64,000 nucleotides of DNA from NCBI GenBank assembly GCA_041916775.1, contig JAYRYZ010000023.1, positions 1-64,000 on the forward strand, read 5' to 3'. Numbering within the stretch: the stretch's first letter is position 1; each line of letters starts with the position of its first letter. The position numbers and the translations under genes are program-made. Positions 26,903 to 35,810 of this stretch are shown piece by piece. This DNA is from UBA2357 sp041916775 (GTDB taxonomy: Bacteria > Pseudomonadota > Gammaproteobacteria > Burkholderiales > Rhodocyclaceae). The notes under the pieces are model-generated. The model made no database searches. It had not been told where the DNA came from and was given only the letters and a program-made list of their open reading frames with translations.

Positions 26903-27319
26903 TCAATCCTTGCCGGTGACGCCGCTGTCGCGGTCGGCTTCAGGTGCGTCGTCGTGCTGCCGCTCGGCATCCTCGCGCGCCACACGGTCGAGCAACTGCG
27001 ACATGCGACTGCCCTCCTCCACCGACTTGTCGTAGTGGAAGTGCAGCTCCGGCGTGGTGTGAATGCGCACGCGCCGACCGAGCTCGCGCCGCAGGAAGCC
27101 GCTGGCGCGGCGCAGGCCGATAAGCGTCTCCTGCAAACCTTCCTCGCCGCGCATGGAGGTGAAGTACACCTTCGCATGCGCGTAGTCGGGCGTGATCTCG
27201 ACATCGGTGAGGGTGATGAACCCCACGCGCGGATCCTTCACCTCCAGCCGGATCAACTCGGCCAGTTCGCGCAGGATCTGTTCGGAAACCCGCTGGCTGC
27301 GGGAAAATTCCTTGGGCAT
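26903..27319 (-). CDS. rbfA: 30S ribosome-binding factor A
   Basis: Predicted 138 residues. KH-type fold with the RbfA sequence around QRVSEQILRELAELIRLEVKDPRV and an RVRIHTTPELHFHYDKS segment, followed by an acidic C-terminal tail. It helps late 16S 5'-end maturation, especially in the cold. Three bases separate it from infB. Confidence 0.95.
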   Translation of the reverse strand: MPKEFSRSQRVSEQILRELAELIRLEVKDPRVGFITLTDVEITPDYAHAKVYFTSMRGEEGLQETLIGLRRASGFLRRELGRRVRIHTTPELHFHYDKSVEEGSRMSQLLDRVAREDAERQHDDAPEADRDSGVTGKD

Positions 27320-27322
27320 CGC

Positions 27323-30322
27323 TTACAGCGTCCGGGCGATTTCCTGGATCTCGTAGATCTCCAGCTGATCGCCTTCCATGATGTCATTGAAATTGCGGAT
27401 CGAGAGGCCGCACTCGAAGCCGAACTTCACTTCCTTCACGTCGTCCTTGAAGCGCTTGAGAGACTCGAGCTCACCACTGTGGATGACCAGGTTGTCGCGC
27501 AGCAGGCGTACCAGCGCGCCACGCTTGACCAGGCCTTCCTTGACGTAGCAGCCCGCCACCGCACCCACCTTGGGCACGCGGAACACCTGGCGGATCTCGA
27601 CGAGGCCGATGATGTTCTCGCGCTTCTCCGGCGAGAGCATGCCCGACAGCGCCGCCTTCACCTCATCCACCGCATCGTAGATGATGTTGTAGTAGCGGAT
27701 ATCGACACCGAAAGTCTCGGCGAGCTTGCGTGCGCCCGCATCGGCACGGGTATTGAAGCCGATGATGACCGCACCCGAGGCCTGCGCGAGGTTCACATCG
27801 GACTCGCTGATGCCGCCCACCGCCGAGTGGATCACATTGACCCGCACCTCGTCGGTAGACAGCTTGTTCAGCGACTGCACCAGCGCTTCCTGCGAACCCT
27901 GCACATCGGCCTTGACGATCAACGGGAGGAGCTTCACCTCGGCTTCGCCCATGGACTCGAACATGTTCTCGAGCTTGGCCGCCTGCTGCTTCGCGAGCTT
28001 CACATCGCGGAACTTGCCCTGACGGAAGAGCGCGATCTCGCGTGCCTTCTTCTCGTCCGCGAGCACGATGGCCTCGTCACCCGCTGCCGGCACGTCCGAC
28101 AGGCCGAGAATCTCGACCGGAATGGACGGCCCCGCCTCGTCGATCGGCGAACCGTTCTCGTCCAGCATCGCGCGGATGCGGCCGTAGGTCGCACCAACGA
28201 GGATGTTGTCACCCTTGCGCAGCGTACCGGACTGCACCAGCATAGAGGCCACCGGGCCACGCCCCTTGTCGAGACGGGCTTCGATGATGAGACCCTTCGC
28301 CGGCGTATCCGCCGGCGCGGTGAGTTCCAGCACCTCGGCCTGCAGCAGCACGGTCTCGAGCAGATCGTCGATGCCTGCACCGGTCTTGGCCGATACATGC
28401 ACGAACATCACATCGCCACCATACTCTTCCGGCAACACGCTCTCGGCCACGAGTTCCTGCTTGACGCGGTCCGGGTTGGCTTCAGGCTTGTCGATCTTGG
28501 TGACCGCCACGACCAGCGGCACATCCGCCGCCTTGGCGTGGTGAATCGCCTCGCGCGTCTGCGGCATCACGCCGTCGTCGGCGGCGACCACGAGGATCAC
28601 GATATCGGTGGCCTTCGCACCGCGCGCACGCATCGCGGTGAAGGCCTCGTGACCCGGAGTATCCAGGAAGGTCACCATGCCGCGCGGCGTCTCGACGTGA
28701 TAGGCGCCGATGTGCTGGGTAATGCCGCCGGCCTCGCCTGCTGCAACCTTGGCACGGCGGATGTAGTCGAGCAGCGAGGTCTTGCCGTGGTCGACGTGAC
28801 CCATCACCGTGACCACCGGGGCACGCGGCATCTCCACCACGTCGTGATGCACGTCGGAATCGTCCTCGAGGAAGGCATCCGGATCGTCGAGCTTGGCGGC
28901 AAAGGCCTTGTGACCCATGTCCTCGACCACGATCATCGCGGTCTCCTGATCGAGCACCTGATTGATCGTCACCATGGTGCCCATCTTCATCAGGGCCTTG
29001 ATGACCTCGGCCGCCTTCACCGACATCTTGTGCGCAAGATCGGCGACGGTGATCGTTTCCGGCACATGCACGTCCTTGACGATCGGCTCGGTCGGTGTCT
29101 GGAAACCCTTCTGGTCGCCACGCTGCTGGCCGCGACCACCTCGGCCACCACCACGCGCACCGCGCCAGTTGCCCGTCGCCGCACCGGCACCGACCTCACC
29201 GCGCGTCTTCAGACCACCACGACGCTTGCTGGCCTCGTCAGCCGCAGGCGCACCGCGTACCGCACGCTTGCCGTCCTTGGCGGCGGTCTTGTCGTCCGCC
29301 TTGGCCGGCCGATGGAGAGTCCCGGTCGGCCCCTTTGCGGTCGCAGCAGCACGTGCCTTCTCGGCCTCCTCGCGTGCCTGGGCCTCTTCCTCAAGCCGGC
29401 GTGCCTCCTGGGCCGCACGGGCCGCAGCCTCTCGCTCCTGGCGAGCGCGAATGTCGGCTTCCTGACGGGAACGCAGTTCCTGCTGGCGCTTGGATTCGCG
29501 TTCGCGCGACTTCAGCTCCTCTTCGCTCAGAATGGACGGACGACCGAGCGGCGCTCCCGCAGGCCGCGGCGCTCCCGCAGGCCGCTGCGGCGGCGCACCA
29601 CGCGATGCATCGCGCGCGCCTTGCTCGGAGCGACCACCCTGATCCCGCGGTGCGGAATCCCGGCGGGCGTTGTCGTCACGGCGCGGCTGCCCCGGTCGAT
29701 CATTGCGGTCGCGCTCGTTGCGGTTGCCGTCACGCGGCACCTGCTGGGCAGTGCGTTGCGTACCAGAAGAAACCGGCGCACCCACGCGCGGAGCCTCGAC
29801 CTTCGGCTCGACGGGCGGGGTCTCGATGACAACCGGTGCAGCGGCTTCAACCGCCGGCTCCGGCTGGGCGGCGACAACCGGCGCAACCACTTCGGGCTTG
29901 CTCTCCACGACCTGCGGCGCTTCGACCAGCGGCGCCTCAACGGGGGCCGGTGCCGCCTGCTCGGGCGGCGCGATGCTCTCCGGCGGGACGGCCGTGGCGG
30001 ACGCGGGCGTCTCGGGCACCACCTCGTCACGCTTCACGAAGACGCGCTTCTTGCGTACCTCGACCTGCACCGTGCGGGCACGCCCGGATGCGTCGGTGGC
30101 GCGGATCTCGGAGGTTTCGCGGCGCGTCAGCGTGATCTTGCCCTTGGGCTGGGTCTCGCCGTGCGACCGCCGCAGATATTCCAGAAGCTTGGCCTTGTCC
30201 TGTTCGGTCAGCAGATCGCTCACGCCACGTTTGGCCACGCCAGCGCGCTGGAGCTGCTCAAGCAGCACCGCCGCCGGCATCCTAAGCTCACCGGCAAACT
30301 GGGTTACGCTCATTCCTTCCAT
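27323..30322 (-). CDS. infB: Translation initiation factor IF-2
   Basis: Predicted 999 residues. N-terminal IF2N segment (MSVTQFAGELRMPAAVLLEQL), a long Ala/Pro/Glu/Arg-rich low-complexity linker (about 100-390), a second IF2N-like block near 410-460, then the GTPase domain with GHVDHGKT near residue 510, DTPGHE and TKID, and the two beta-barrel domains. It places fMet-tRNA on the 30S subunit. GGAGG lies 6 nt before the ATG. Larger than E. coli IF2 (890) mainly in the linker. Confidence 0.97.
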   Translation of the reverse strand: MEGMSVTQFAGELRMPAAVLLEQLQRAGVAKRGVSDLLTEQDKAKLLEYLRRSHGETQPKGKITLTRRETSEIRATDASGRARTVQVEVRKKRVFVKRDEVVPETPASATAVPPESIAPPEQAAPAPVEAPLVEAPQVVESKPEVVAPVVAAQPEPAVEAAAPVVIETPPVEPKVEAPRVGAPVSSGTQRTAQQVPRDGNRNERDRNDRPGQPRRDDNARRDSAPRDQGGRSEQGARDASRGAPPQRPAGAPRPAGAPLGRPSILSEEELKSRERESKRQQELRSRQEADIRARQEREAAARAAQEARRLEEEAQAREEAEKARAAATAKGPTGTLHRPAKADDKTAAKDGKRAVRGAPAADEASKRRGGLKTRGEVGAGAATGNWRGARGGGRGGRGQQRGDQKGFQTPTEPIVKDVHVPETITVADLAHKMSVKAAEVIKALMKMGTMVTINQVLDQETAMIVVEDMGHKAFAAKLDDPDAFLEDDSDVHHDVVEMPRAPVVTVMGHVDHGKTSLLDYIRRAKVAAGEAGGITQHIGAYHVETPRGMVTFLDTPGHEAFTAMRARGAKATDIVILVVAADDGVMPQTREAIHHAKAADVPLVVAVTKIDKPEANPDRVKQELVAESVLPEEYGGDVMFVHVSAKTGAGIDDLLETVLLQAEVLELTAPADTPAKGLIIEARLDKGRGPVASMLVQSGTLRKGDNILVGATYGRIRAMLDENGSPIDEAGPSIPVEILGLSDVPAAGDEAIVLADEKKAREIALFRQGKFRDVKLAKQQAAKLENMFESMGEAEVKLLPLIVKADVQGSQEALVQSLNKLSTDEVRVNVIHSAVGGISESDVNLAQASGAVIIGFNTRADAGARKLAETFGVDIRYYNIIYDAVDEVKAALSGMLSPEKRENIIGLVEIRQVFRVPKVGAVAGCYVKEGLVKRGALVRLLRDNLVIHSGELESLKRFKDDVKEVKFGFECGLSIRNFNDIMEGDQLEIYEIQEIARTL

Positions 30323-30335
30323 GGGTTGCCTCCGC

Positions 30336-31811
30336 TCATTCTTCGAACCAGTGGGCCCGGGCCACCGAGATCAGGGCTGTTGCCCGTTCCTTGTCGATGC
30401 CGGTCATCTCCACCAGCTCATCAACCGCCAGATCCGCGAGATCGTCCCGCGTACGGACATCATGCCCGGCGAGAGTCGCCGCCAGGGTCTTGTCCATCCC
30501 CTCGAGCCCAAGCAAATCGTCCGAGACCGACTCCAGCTGCTCCTCGGTCACGATCGCCTCGGTGAGCAGCACGTTGCGCGCGCGCTCACGCAGCTCATTC
30601 ACCGTCTCCTCGTCGAACGCCTCAATCTCGAGCATCTCGGCGAGCGGCACATAGGCCACCTCCTCGAGCGAAGAGAAGCCCTCGTCGATCAGGATATCGG
30701 CGAGTTCCTCGTCGACATCCAGCTTGGACATGAACAACTCGCGCACACCACGACGCTCGACGTCGGTCTTCTGCGCGGCGTCCGCCTCGCTCATCAGGTT
30801 GATGGTCCAACCCGTGAGCTCCGAGGCGAGCTTGACGTTCTGGCCGCTGCGACCGATCGCGATCGCGAGGTTGTTCTCGTCGACGACCACATCCATGCAA
30901 TGATTCTCCTCGTCGACGACGATGGAGACCACCTCGGCCGGCTGCAGCGCCGCGATCACGAACTGAGCCGGATCCGGCGACCAGACGATGATGTCGATCT
31001 GCTCGCCGGCGATCTCGTTACGCACCGCAGTGACGCGCGAACCGCGCAGGCCGACGCAGGTACCGATCGGATCGATGCGCGGATCATGCGACTGCACCGC
31101 AATCTTCGCGCGCAGGCCGGGGTCGCGGGCGCAGGCCTTGACTTCGAGCAGGCCTTCCTCGATCTCGGGCACTTCCAGTTCGAACAGCTTCGCAAGAAAA
31201 TCCGGCGCGGTACGCGACAGCACCAGCTGCGGGCCACGCGCGCCGCGATCGATGCGCAGCAGCACCGCCTTGGCGCGATCACCCACGCGCAGGTTCTCGC
31301 GCGGGATCATCTGGTCACGCGGGATCACTGCCTCAAGACGCCCGACCTCGATGATCGCGTTGCCACGCTCCATGCGCTTGATCGAGCCGGAGACGAGATG
31401 CTCCTTGCGGTCGAGGAAGTCGTTCAGGACCTGCTCGCGCTCGGCATCGCGGATGCGCTGGAGAATGACCTGCTTGGCGGCCTGTGCGCCGACGCGACCG
31501 AAATCGATGGGTTCCAGCGGCTCTTCGATGTAGTCGCCGAGCGCGACATCGGCACGGATCTCACGCGCATCGATGATGCCCATTTCCGCCTCGTCGTTGA
31601 CGACCTCCTCGTCCAGCATCACCAGCCAGCGGCGGAAGGATTCATGGTCACCGGTATTGCGATCGATGGTCACGCGCACATCGGCGTCGTCATGAATACG
31701 CTTCTTTGTGGCCGAAGCCAGCGCCGACTCGAGCGCGCCGAAGACGATTTCCTTGTCGACGTTCTTTTCGCGCGCCAGCGCATCCACAAGCAGCAAAATC
31801 TCGCGGCTCAT
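30336..31811 (-). CDS. nusA: Transcription termination/antitermination factor NusA
   Basis: Predicted 491 residues. N-terminal RNA polymerase-binding domain, S1 domain (ISGSIKRMERGNAIIEVG region), two KH domains (VGLRGSRVTAVRNEIAGE; AIGRSGQNVKLASELTGW) and two C-terminal acidic repeats (LDVDEELADILIDEGFSSLEE; LAGHDVRTRDDLADLAVDE). It acts in pausing, termination and antitermination. Second gene of the rimP-nusA-infB operon. Confidence 0.97.
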   Translation of the reverse strand: MSREILLLVDALAREKNVDKEIVFGALESALASATKKRIHDDADVRVTIDRNTGDHESFRRWLVMLDEEVVNDEAEMGIIDAREIRADVALGDYIEEPLEPIDFGRVGAQAAKQVILQRIRDAEREQVLNDFLDRKEHLVSGSIKRMERGNAIIEVGRLEAVIPRDQMIPRENLRVGDRAKAVLLRIDRGARGPQLVLSRTAPDFLAKLFELEVPEIEEGLLEVKACARDPGLRAKIAVQSHDPRIDPIGTCVGLRGSRVTAVRNEIAGEQIDIIVWSPDPAQFVIAALQPAEVVSIVVDEENHCMDVVVDENNLAIAIGRSGQNVKLASELTGWTINLMSEADAAQKTDVERRGVRELFMSKLDVDEELADILIDEGFSSLEEVAYVPLAEMLEIEAFDEETVNELRERARNVLLTEAIVTEEQLESVSDDLLGLEGMDKTLAATLAGHDVRTRDDLADLAVDELVEMTGIDKERATALISVARAHWFEE

Positions 31812-31836
31812 CTATGAAACCTCCACATCCGAATGC

Positions 31837-32265
31837 CTAGAACCGCGGAACCAGGCGAGCTTTTTCAATTTCATCGAAGGGCAGCGACAGCTCACCCTTC
31901 TCCGTATTCAACCGAACCTGCCCATCGACCACACCCAGCAGCGCACCGATGAAGTTCCGCTGGTTGCCGATCGGCATACGCATCCGCACCTGAACGTCCT
32001 GACCCGCGAAGCGCTCGAAATCGGCGAGCTTGCGGACAGGGCGATCAAGCCCGGGAGAGGACACTTCGAGCCGGTCGTAATCGACGTTCTCGACCTCGAA
32101 CACGCGCGTGAGTTGGTTGCTCACCGTGGCGCAATCATCCACATTGACTCCGCGCTCAATATCGATGAAGACGCGCATCAGGCGCCCCTTCGGCGAGGAT
32201 TCGAAATCCACCAGCTCGAAACCGAGACCAGTGACGATCTGCTCGACCAGTCGCTCGACGTCCAT
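31837..32265 (-). CDS. rimP: Ribosome maturation factor RimP
   Basis: Predicted 142 residues from the ATG at 32265, which has GTAGG 8 nt upstream; an ATG two codons earlier (32271) is possible. RimP signatures: LGFELVDFESSPKGRLMRVFID, RVFEVENVDYDRLEVSSPGLDRP. It is needed for 30S maturation. First gene of the operon. Confidence 0.95.
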   Translation of the reverse strand: MDVERLVEQIVTGLGFELVDFESSPKGRLMRVFIDIERGVNVDDCATVSNQLTRVFEVENVDYDRLEVSSPGLDRPVRKLADFERFAGQDVQVRMRMPIGNQRNFIGALLGVVDGQVRLNTEKGELSLPFDEIEKARLVPRF

Positions 32266-32365
32266 TTTCATGCCTACAAATAAAAAATGGGCTTGACGCC
32301 CATCCTGTTGATCCCAACCGGAAATCTGATCGACCAATCAAAACGGCGTCGATCAAAGCCTGAAG

Positions 32366-32395
32366 ATTATATACGACCGAACCCCAGGCGGGCAA
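32366..32395 (-). promoter_or_regulatory. Sigma-70 promoter of the rimP-nusA-infB operon
   Basis: Minus strand TTGCCC (32390-32395), 18-bp spacer and consensus TATAAT (32366-32371). The predicted start near 32359 gives a leader of about 90 nt to rimP. It sits just beyond the tRNA terminator. Confidence 0.7.
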
Positions 32396-32413
32396 TTTCA
32401 GACCCAGATACAC

Positions 32414-32443
32414 AAAAGGGGAGCCGACATCGGCTCCCCTTTC
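32414..32443 (-). terminator. Terminator of the tRNA cluster
   Basis: A 13-bp perfect stem (32415-32427 with 32430-32442) with GC-rich core, followed on the minus strand by TTTTGTG. It lies 8 bp beyond the last tRNA-Asp. Confidence 0.85.
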
Positions 32444-32450
32444 TCAAGAC

Positions 32451-32527
32451 TGGCGGAGTGGACGGGGCTCGAACCCGCGACCCCCGGCGTGACAGGCCGG
32501 TATTCTAACCAACTGAACTACCACTCC
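32451..32527 (-). tRNA. tRNA-Asp (GTC), copy 2
   Basis: 77-nt tRNA with encoded CCA. Acceptor GGAGTGG pairs with CCACTCC; D-arm, anticodon arm (GTC, read from 32493 to 32491) and T-arm with GGTTCGAGCC are intact. Last tRNA before the terminator. Confidence 0.97.
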
Positions 32528-32596
32528 GCGCAAACCATGTCGATCAGGCAATTCACCCAACCGATTGCAACCGATTCACATCGCTTGCCAGAAACC

Positions 32597-32672
32597 TGGC
32601 GTCCCCACGGGGATTCGAACCCCGGTTATCGCCGTGAAAGGGCGGTGTCCTAGGCCTCTAGACGATGGGGAC
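32597..32672 (-). tRNA. tRNA-Glu (TTC), copy 2
   Basis: 76-nt tRNA with encoded CCA. Acceptor GTCCCCA pairs with the 3' side; anticodon loop CTTTCAC gives TTC (32636-32638 on the complementary strand); T-loop GGTTCGAATCC. Confidence 0.97.
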
Positions 32673-32718
32673 CTAAGTACTGCTTACAACAAAACCGTAC
32701 TGCAAAATCTGCCTTCGT

Positions 32719-32794
<76 letters not shown>

Positions 32795-32813
32795 TGACCC
32801 GAAAGAGCTGCGC

Positions 32814-32842
32814 ACTATAGCGCGCTTTCACACCATTCGCAA
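32814..32842 (-). promoter_or_regulatory. Promoter of the downstream tRNA cassette
   Basis: Minus strand TTGCGA (32837-32842), 17-bp spacer and TATAGT (32814-32819), followed by a GC-rich discriminator (GCGC), typical of stable-RNA promoters under growth-rate control. Confidence 0.7.
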
Positions 32843-32900
32843 GCCTTTGCCTTGCCTTTACTACTGAGTCTCTCGAACGTTTCTGCGAGAAACCTTTAAC

Positions 32901-32977
32901 TGGCGGAGTGGACGGGGCTCGAACCCGCGACCCCCGGCGTGACAGGCCGGTATTCTAACCAACTGAACTACCACTCC
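32901..32977 (-). tRNA. tRNA-Asp (GTC), copy 1
   Basis: Identical in sequence to the Asp tRNA 450 bp away; same CCA and anticodon GTC. Part of the upstream copy of the cassette. Confidence 0.97.
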
Positions 32978-33046
32978 GCGCAAACCGTGTCGATCAGGCA
33001 ACTTACCCAACCGATTGCAACCGATTCACATCGCTTGCCAGAAACC

Positions 33047-33122
33047 TGGCGTCCCCACGGGGATTCGAACCCCGGTTATCGCCGTGAAAGGGCGGTGTCC
33101 TAGGCCTCTAGACGATGGGGAC
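33047..33122 (-). tRNA. tRNA-Glu (TTC), copy 1
   Basis: Identical to the Glu tRNA at 32597-32672, offset by exactly 450 bp. Anticodon TTC, CCA encoded. Confidence 0.97.
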
Positions 33123-33168
33123 CTAAGTACTGCTTACAACAAAACCGTACTGCAAAACCTGCTTTCGT

Positions 33169-33244
<76 letters not shown>

Positions 33245-33262
33245 TGGCCCGAAAGAGCGCGC

Positions 33263-33291
33263 ATTATAGGGGCCCACCCCGGGTCTGTAAA
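33263..33291 (-). promoter_or_regulatory. Promoter of the upstream tRNA cassette
   Basis: Minus strand TTTACA (33286-33291), 17-bp spacer and TATAAT (33263-33268) with a GC-rich discriminator GCGCGC. Confidence 0.75.
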
Positions 33292-33353
33292 CCCCGCCAG
33301 ACAACAATCTCGTCACATTCCTGAAACGCCGCTCACGAAGCCGTGACACGACC

Positions 33354-33917
33354 TCATTCGGACAACTGCGGCACCGCCTGGCGCAGGTAATACGCCATCG
33401 ACCACAGCGTGAGGAAGGTCGCCGCATAGATCAACATCTGCCCGACAAACCGGACGTCGACGAAGGAAAGACTCTCGTAATAGAGCAACATCGGAATCGC
33501 GACCATCTGCGCGGTCGTCTTGAGTTTCCCAACGGTCGCGACCGCGACGCTCGCCGATTTGCCGACCCGCGCCATCCATTCGCGCAAGGCCGAGATCGTG
33601 ATCTCGCGACCGATGATGACCACTGCGATGATTGCATCCACGCGCGCAAGTTGGACGAGCAGGATCAGTGCCGCTGCGACCATGAGCTTGTCGGCGACCG
33701 GATCGAGGAAGGCGCCGAAGGCCGACGTCTGTCCCAGACTGCGCGCGAGGTAACCATCGAACCAGTCGGTGACCGCGGCCAGAATGAAGATTACCGTGGC
33801 GGTGAGGTTCTTCACCTGCAAGGGGATCAGGCTTTCCGGAACGTAGAAGACGCCGACGAAGATGGGGATCAGCGCAATCCTGCCCCAGGTGAGGGTGTTG
33901 GGAATGTTCAGCGGCAT
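33354..33917 (-). CDS. pgsA: CDP-diacylglycerol-glycerol-3-phosphate 3-phosphatidyltransferase
   Basis: Predicted 187-residue inner-membrane protein. The CDP-alcohol phosphotransferase motif DG-x2-AR-x8-G-x3-D-x3-D is complete, running from DGYLARS to FLDPVADK, followed by several hydrophobic helices. It makes phosphatidylglycerophosphate, the first committed step to phosphatidylglycerol and cardiolipin. It follows uvrC by 37 bp, an arrangement common in proteobacteria. Confidence 0.95.
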   Translation of the reverse strand: MPLNIPNTLTWGRIALIPIFVGVFYVPESLIPLQVKNLTATVIFILAAVTDWFDGYLARSLGQTSAFGAFLDPVADKLMVAAALILLVQLARVDAIIAVVIIGREITISALREWMARVGKSASVAVATVGKLKTTAQMVAIPMLLYYESLSFVDVRFVGQMLIYAATFLTLWSMAYYLRQAVPQLSE

Positions 33918-33954
33918 GGCGTGGGCCAGGATGGCCGTGGGCTCGTATCAGGGT

Positions 33955-35775
33955 TCAATGCAGGGCATTGTATATCTGTTCGGCAAGCTTTCTGTTGATG
34001 CCATCGACACGGCACAGGTCCTCGACCGTGGCGCCGCGAACACCGTCGAGCCCACCGAACGTCGCGAGCAGATTGCGACGGCGGGTGGCGCCAACGCCGG
34101 GTATGTCTTCCAGCCGGGAGCCGACCCGCGCCTTGCCGCGACGCGCGCGGTGGCCGGTGATCGCAAAGCGGTGCGCCTCATCGCGGATCTCCTGCACGAG
34201 GTGCAGCGCGACATGTTCACCGCCGAGCAACATGGGCGGGCGCCCGTCCGGGTGGATCAGCGACTCGAGGCCGGCCTTGCGGCCCTCGCCCTTCGCCACG
34301 CCAACCATCGCGACCGCCTCGAGGCCAACTTCGGAGAGAATCGCTCGCGCGGTGCTGACCTGCCCCTTGCCACCGTCAATGAGAATGAGGTCCGGGCACA
34401 CCCCCTCGCCCGCCGCGACCTTGCCATAGCGCCGCTCCAGCGCCTGGCGCATCGCGGCGAAGTCGTCGCCGCCGGTGATGCCGGTGATGTTGTAGCGGCG
34501 GTACTCCGAGCGCTTCATCGCCCCGTCCACGCACACCACACAGGACGCCACGGTGGCCTCGCCCATGGTGTGACTGATGTCGAAGCACTCGATGCGCCGC
34601 GGCAACTCGGCGAGGTCCAGCACCTCGCGCAAGGCCTCGAGGCGGGCCTCGATGCGGCCGGTGTCGCGCATACGCGCCTGGATCGCGAGGCGCGCGTTGT
34701 TCAGCGCCATCTCCATCCAGGCCTTCTCGGCACTCAGGCGCGGCTGGATGACCGTCGGCGGCGGCTGCGAATCCGCGACAAGGTCCGCGAACACGCCGCG
34801 CACGTCGGCGACCGCCGCATCCACGATGACCCTTGCAGGCATGGGGTGATCGCGGTAGTGCTGCTCGACAAAAGCGAGCAGCGCGTCCTCCGCGCCGCAG
34901 CCGGCGGCGGTGCTGGGGAACTGCGGCCGGTCGCCGAGATGTCGGCCACCGCGCACCATCGCGATGTTGATGCACACCACGCCACCCTCCTCCAGCGCCG
35001 CGAGCACATCCACGTCCTCGTCCTTGCGACTGTCGACGAACTGCCGATGCAGCACCGCCTGCAGCGAGCGCACCTGGTCGCGCAGCTGCGCGGCGGTCTC
35101 GAAATCGAGTGCCTCGGCAGCGGCATGCATGCGTGCAGTGATGTCGTCGATGACCTCGCTCGCGCGGCCATCGAGGAAGCGGGTCGCGAGCCGCACGTCG
35201 CTCGCATAAGCTTCCGCCGAGATCGCCTCCACGCAGGGCGCGGTGCAGCGCTTGATCTGGTGCAGCAGGCAGGGCCGCGAGCGGTTCTGGAACACCGAGT
35301 TCTCGCAGGTGCGCAGCTGGAAAATCTTCTGCAGCAGGTGGATGCTCTCGCGCACCGCCCAGGCGTTGGGGAAGGGGCCGAAGTAGCGCGCACCCTTCTC
35401 GAACGCGCCGCGGTGGTAGCTCAGGCGCGGATAGGCGTCGCCTGAGAGGCCGATGTAGGGGTAGGACTTGTCGTCACGGAACAGGATGTTGTAACGCGGC
35501 GCGAGGCTCTTGATGAGGTTGTTCTCTAGGATGAGCGCCTCCGCCTCGGAGCGCGTGGGGGTGATGTCCACCCGCACGATCTGCGCCACCATCATCGCGA
35601 TGCGCGGGCTGGGCTGGGTCTTCTGGAAGTAGTTCGACACCCGCCGCTTGAGGTTCTTGGCCTTGCCGACGTAGAGCACCTTGTCGCCCTCGCCGATCAT
35701 GCGATAGACGCCCGGCTCCTCCGGCACATTGCGCAGGAAGCTGCGCGCGTCGAACCCGCCAGCCTTATCCACCAT
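33955..35775 (-). CDS. uvrC: UvrABC system protein C
   Basis: Predicted 606 residues. N-terminal GIY-YIG nuclease (PGVYRMIGEGDKVLYVGKA), a Cys cluster near RPCLLHQIKRCTAPC, a UVR motif (ALDFETAAQLRDQV), an RNase H-like nuclease domain (FDISHTMGEATVASCVV) and C-terminal helix-hairpin-helix (LEDIPGVGATRRRNLL). It makes both incisions in nucleotide excision repair. The ATG at 35775 fits the family start; longer frames upstream are of poor composition. Confidence 0.96.
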   Translation of the reverse strand: MVDKAGGFDARSFLRNVPEEPGVYRMIGEGDKVLYVGKAKNLKRRVSNYFQKTQPSPRIAMMVAQIVRVDITPTRSEAEALILENNLIKSLAPRYNILFRDDKSYPYIGLSGDAYPRLSYHRGAFEKGARYFGPFPNAWAVRESIHLLQKIFQLRTCENSVFQNRSRPCLLHQIKRCTAPCVEAISAEAYASDVRLATRFLDGRASEVIDDITARMHAAAEALDFETAAQLRDQVRSLQAVLHRQFVDSRKDEDVDVLAALEEGGVVCINIAMVRGGRHLGDRPQFPSTAAGCGAEDALLAFVEQHYRDHPMPARVIVDAAVADVRGVFADLVADSQPPPTVIQPRLSAEKAWMEMALNNARLAIQARMRDTGRIEARLEALREVLDLAELPRRIECFDISHTMGEATVASCVVCVDGAMKRSEYRRYNITGITGGDDFAAMRQALERRYGKVAAGEGVCPDLILIDGGKGQVSTARAILSEVGLEAVAMVGVAKGEGRKAGLESLIHPDGRPPMLLGGEHVALHLVQEIRDEAHRFAITGHRARRGKARVGSRLEDIPGVGATRRRNLLATFGGLDGVRGATVEDLCRVDGINRKLAEQIYNALH

Positions 35776-35810
35776 GTCAGCCCGCCCGCTCGGGTTTCGC
35801 CGCCATCTCG

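Noticed and set aside
26813..30565. Very long open frame (1250 codons) on the plus strand
   Set aside because: It is antisense to truB, rbfA, infB and nusA, which are all well-conserved. High GC with biased third positions keeps the complementary frame open; its composition (His/Arg/Leu-rich) is typical of such shadows.
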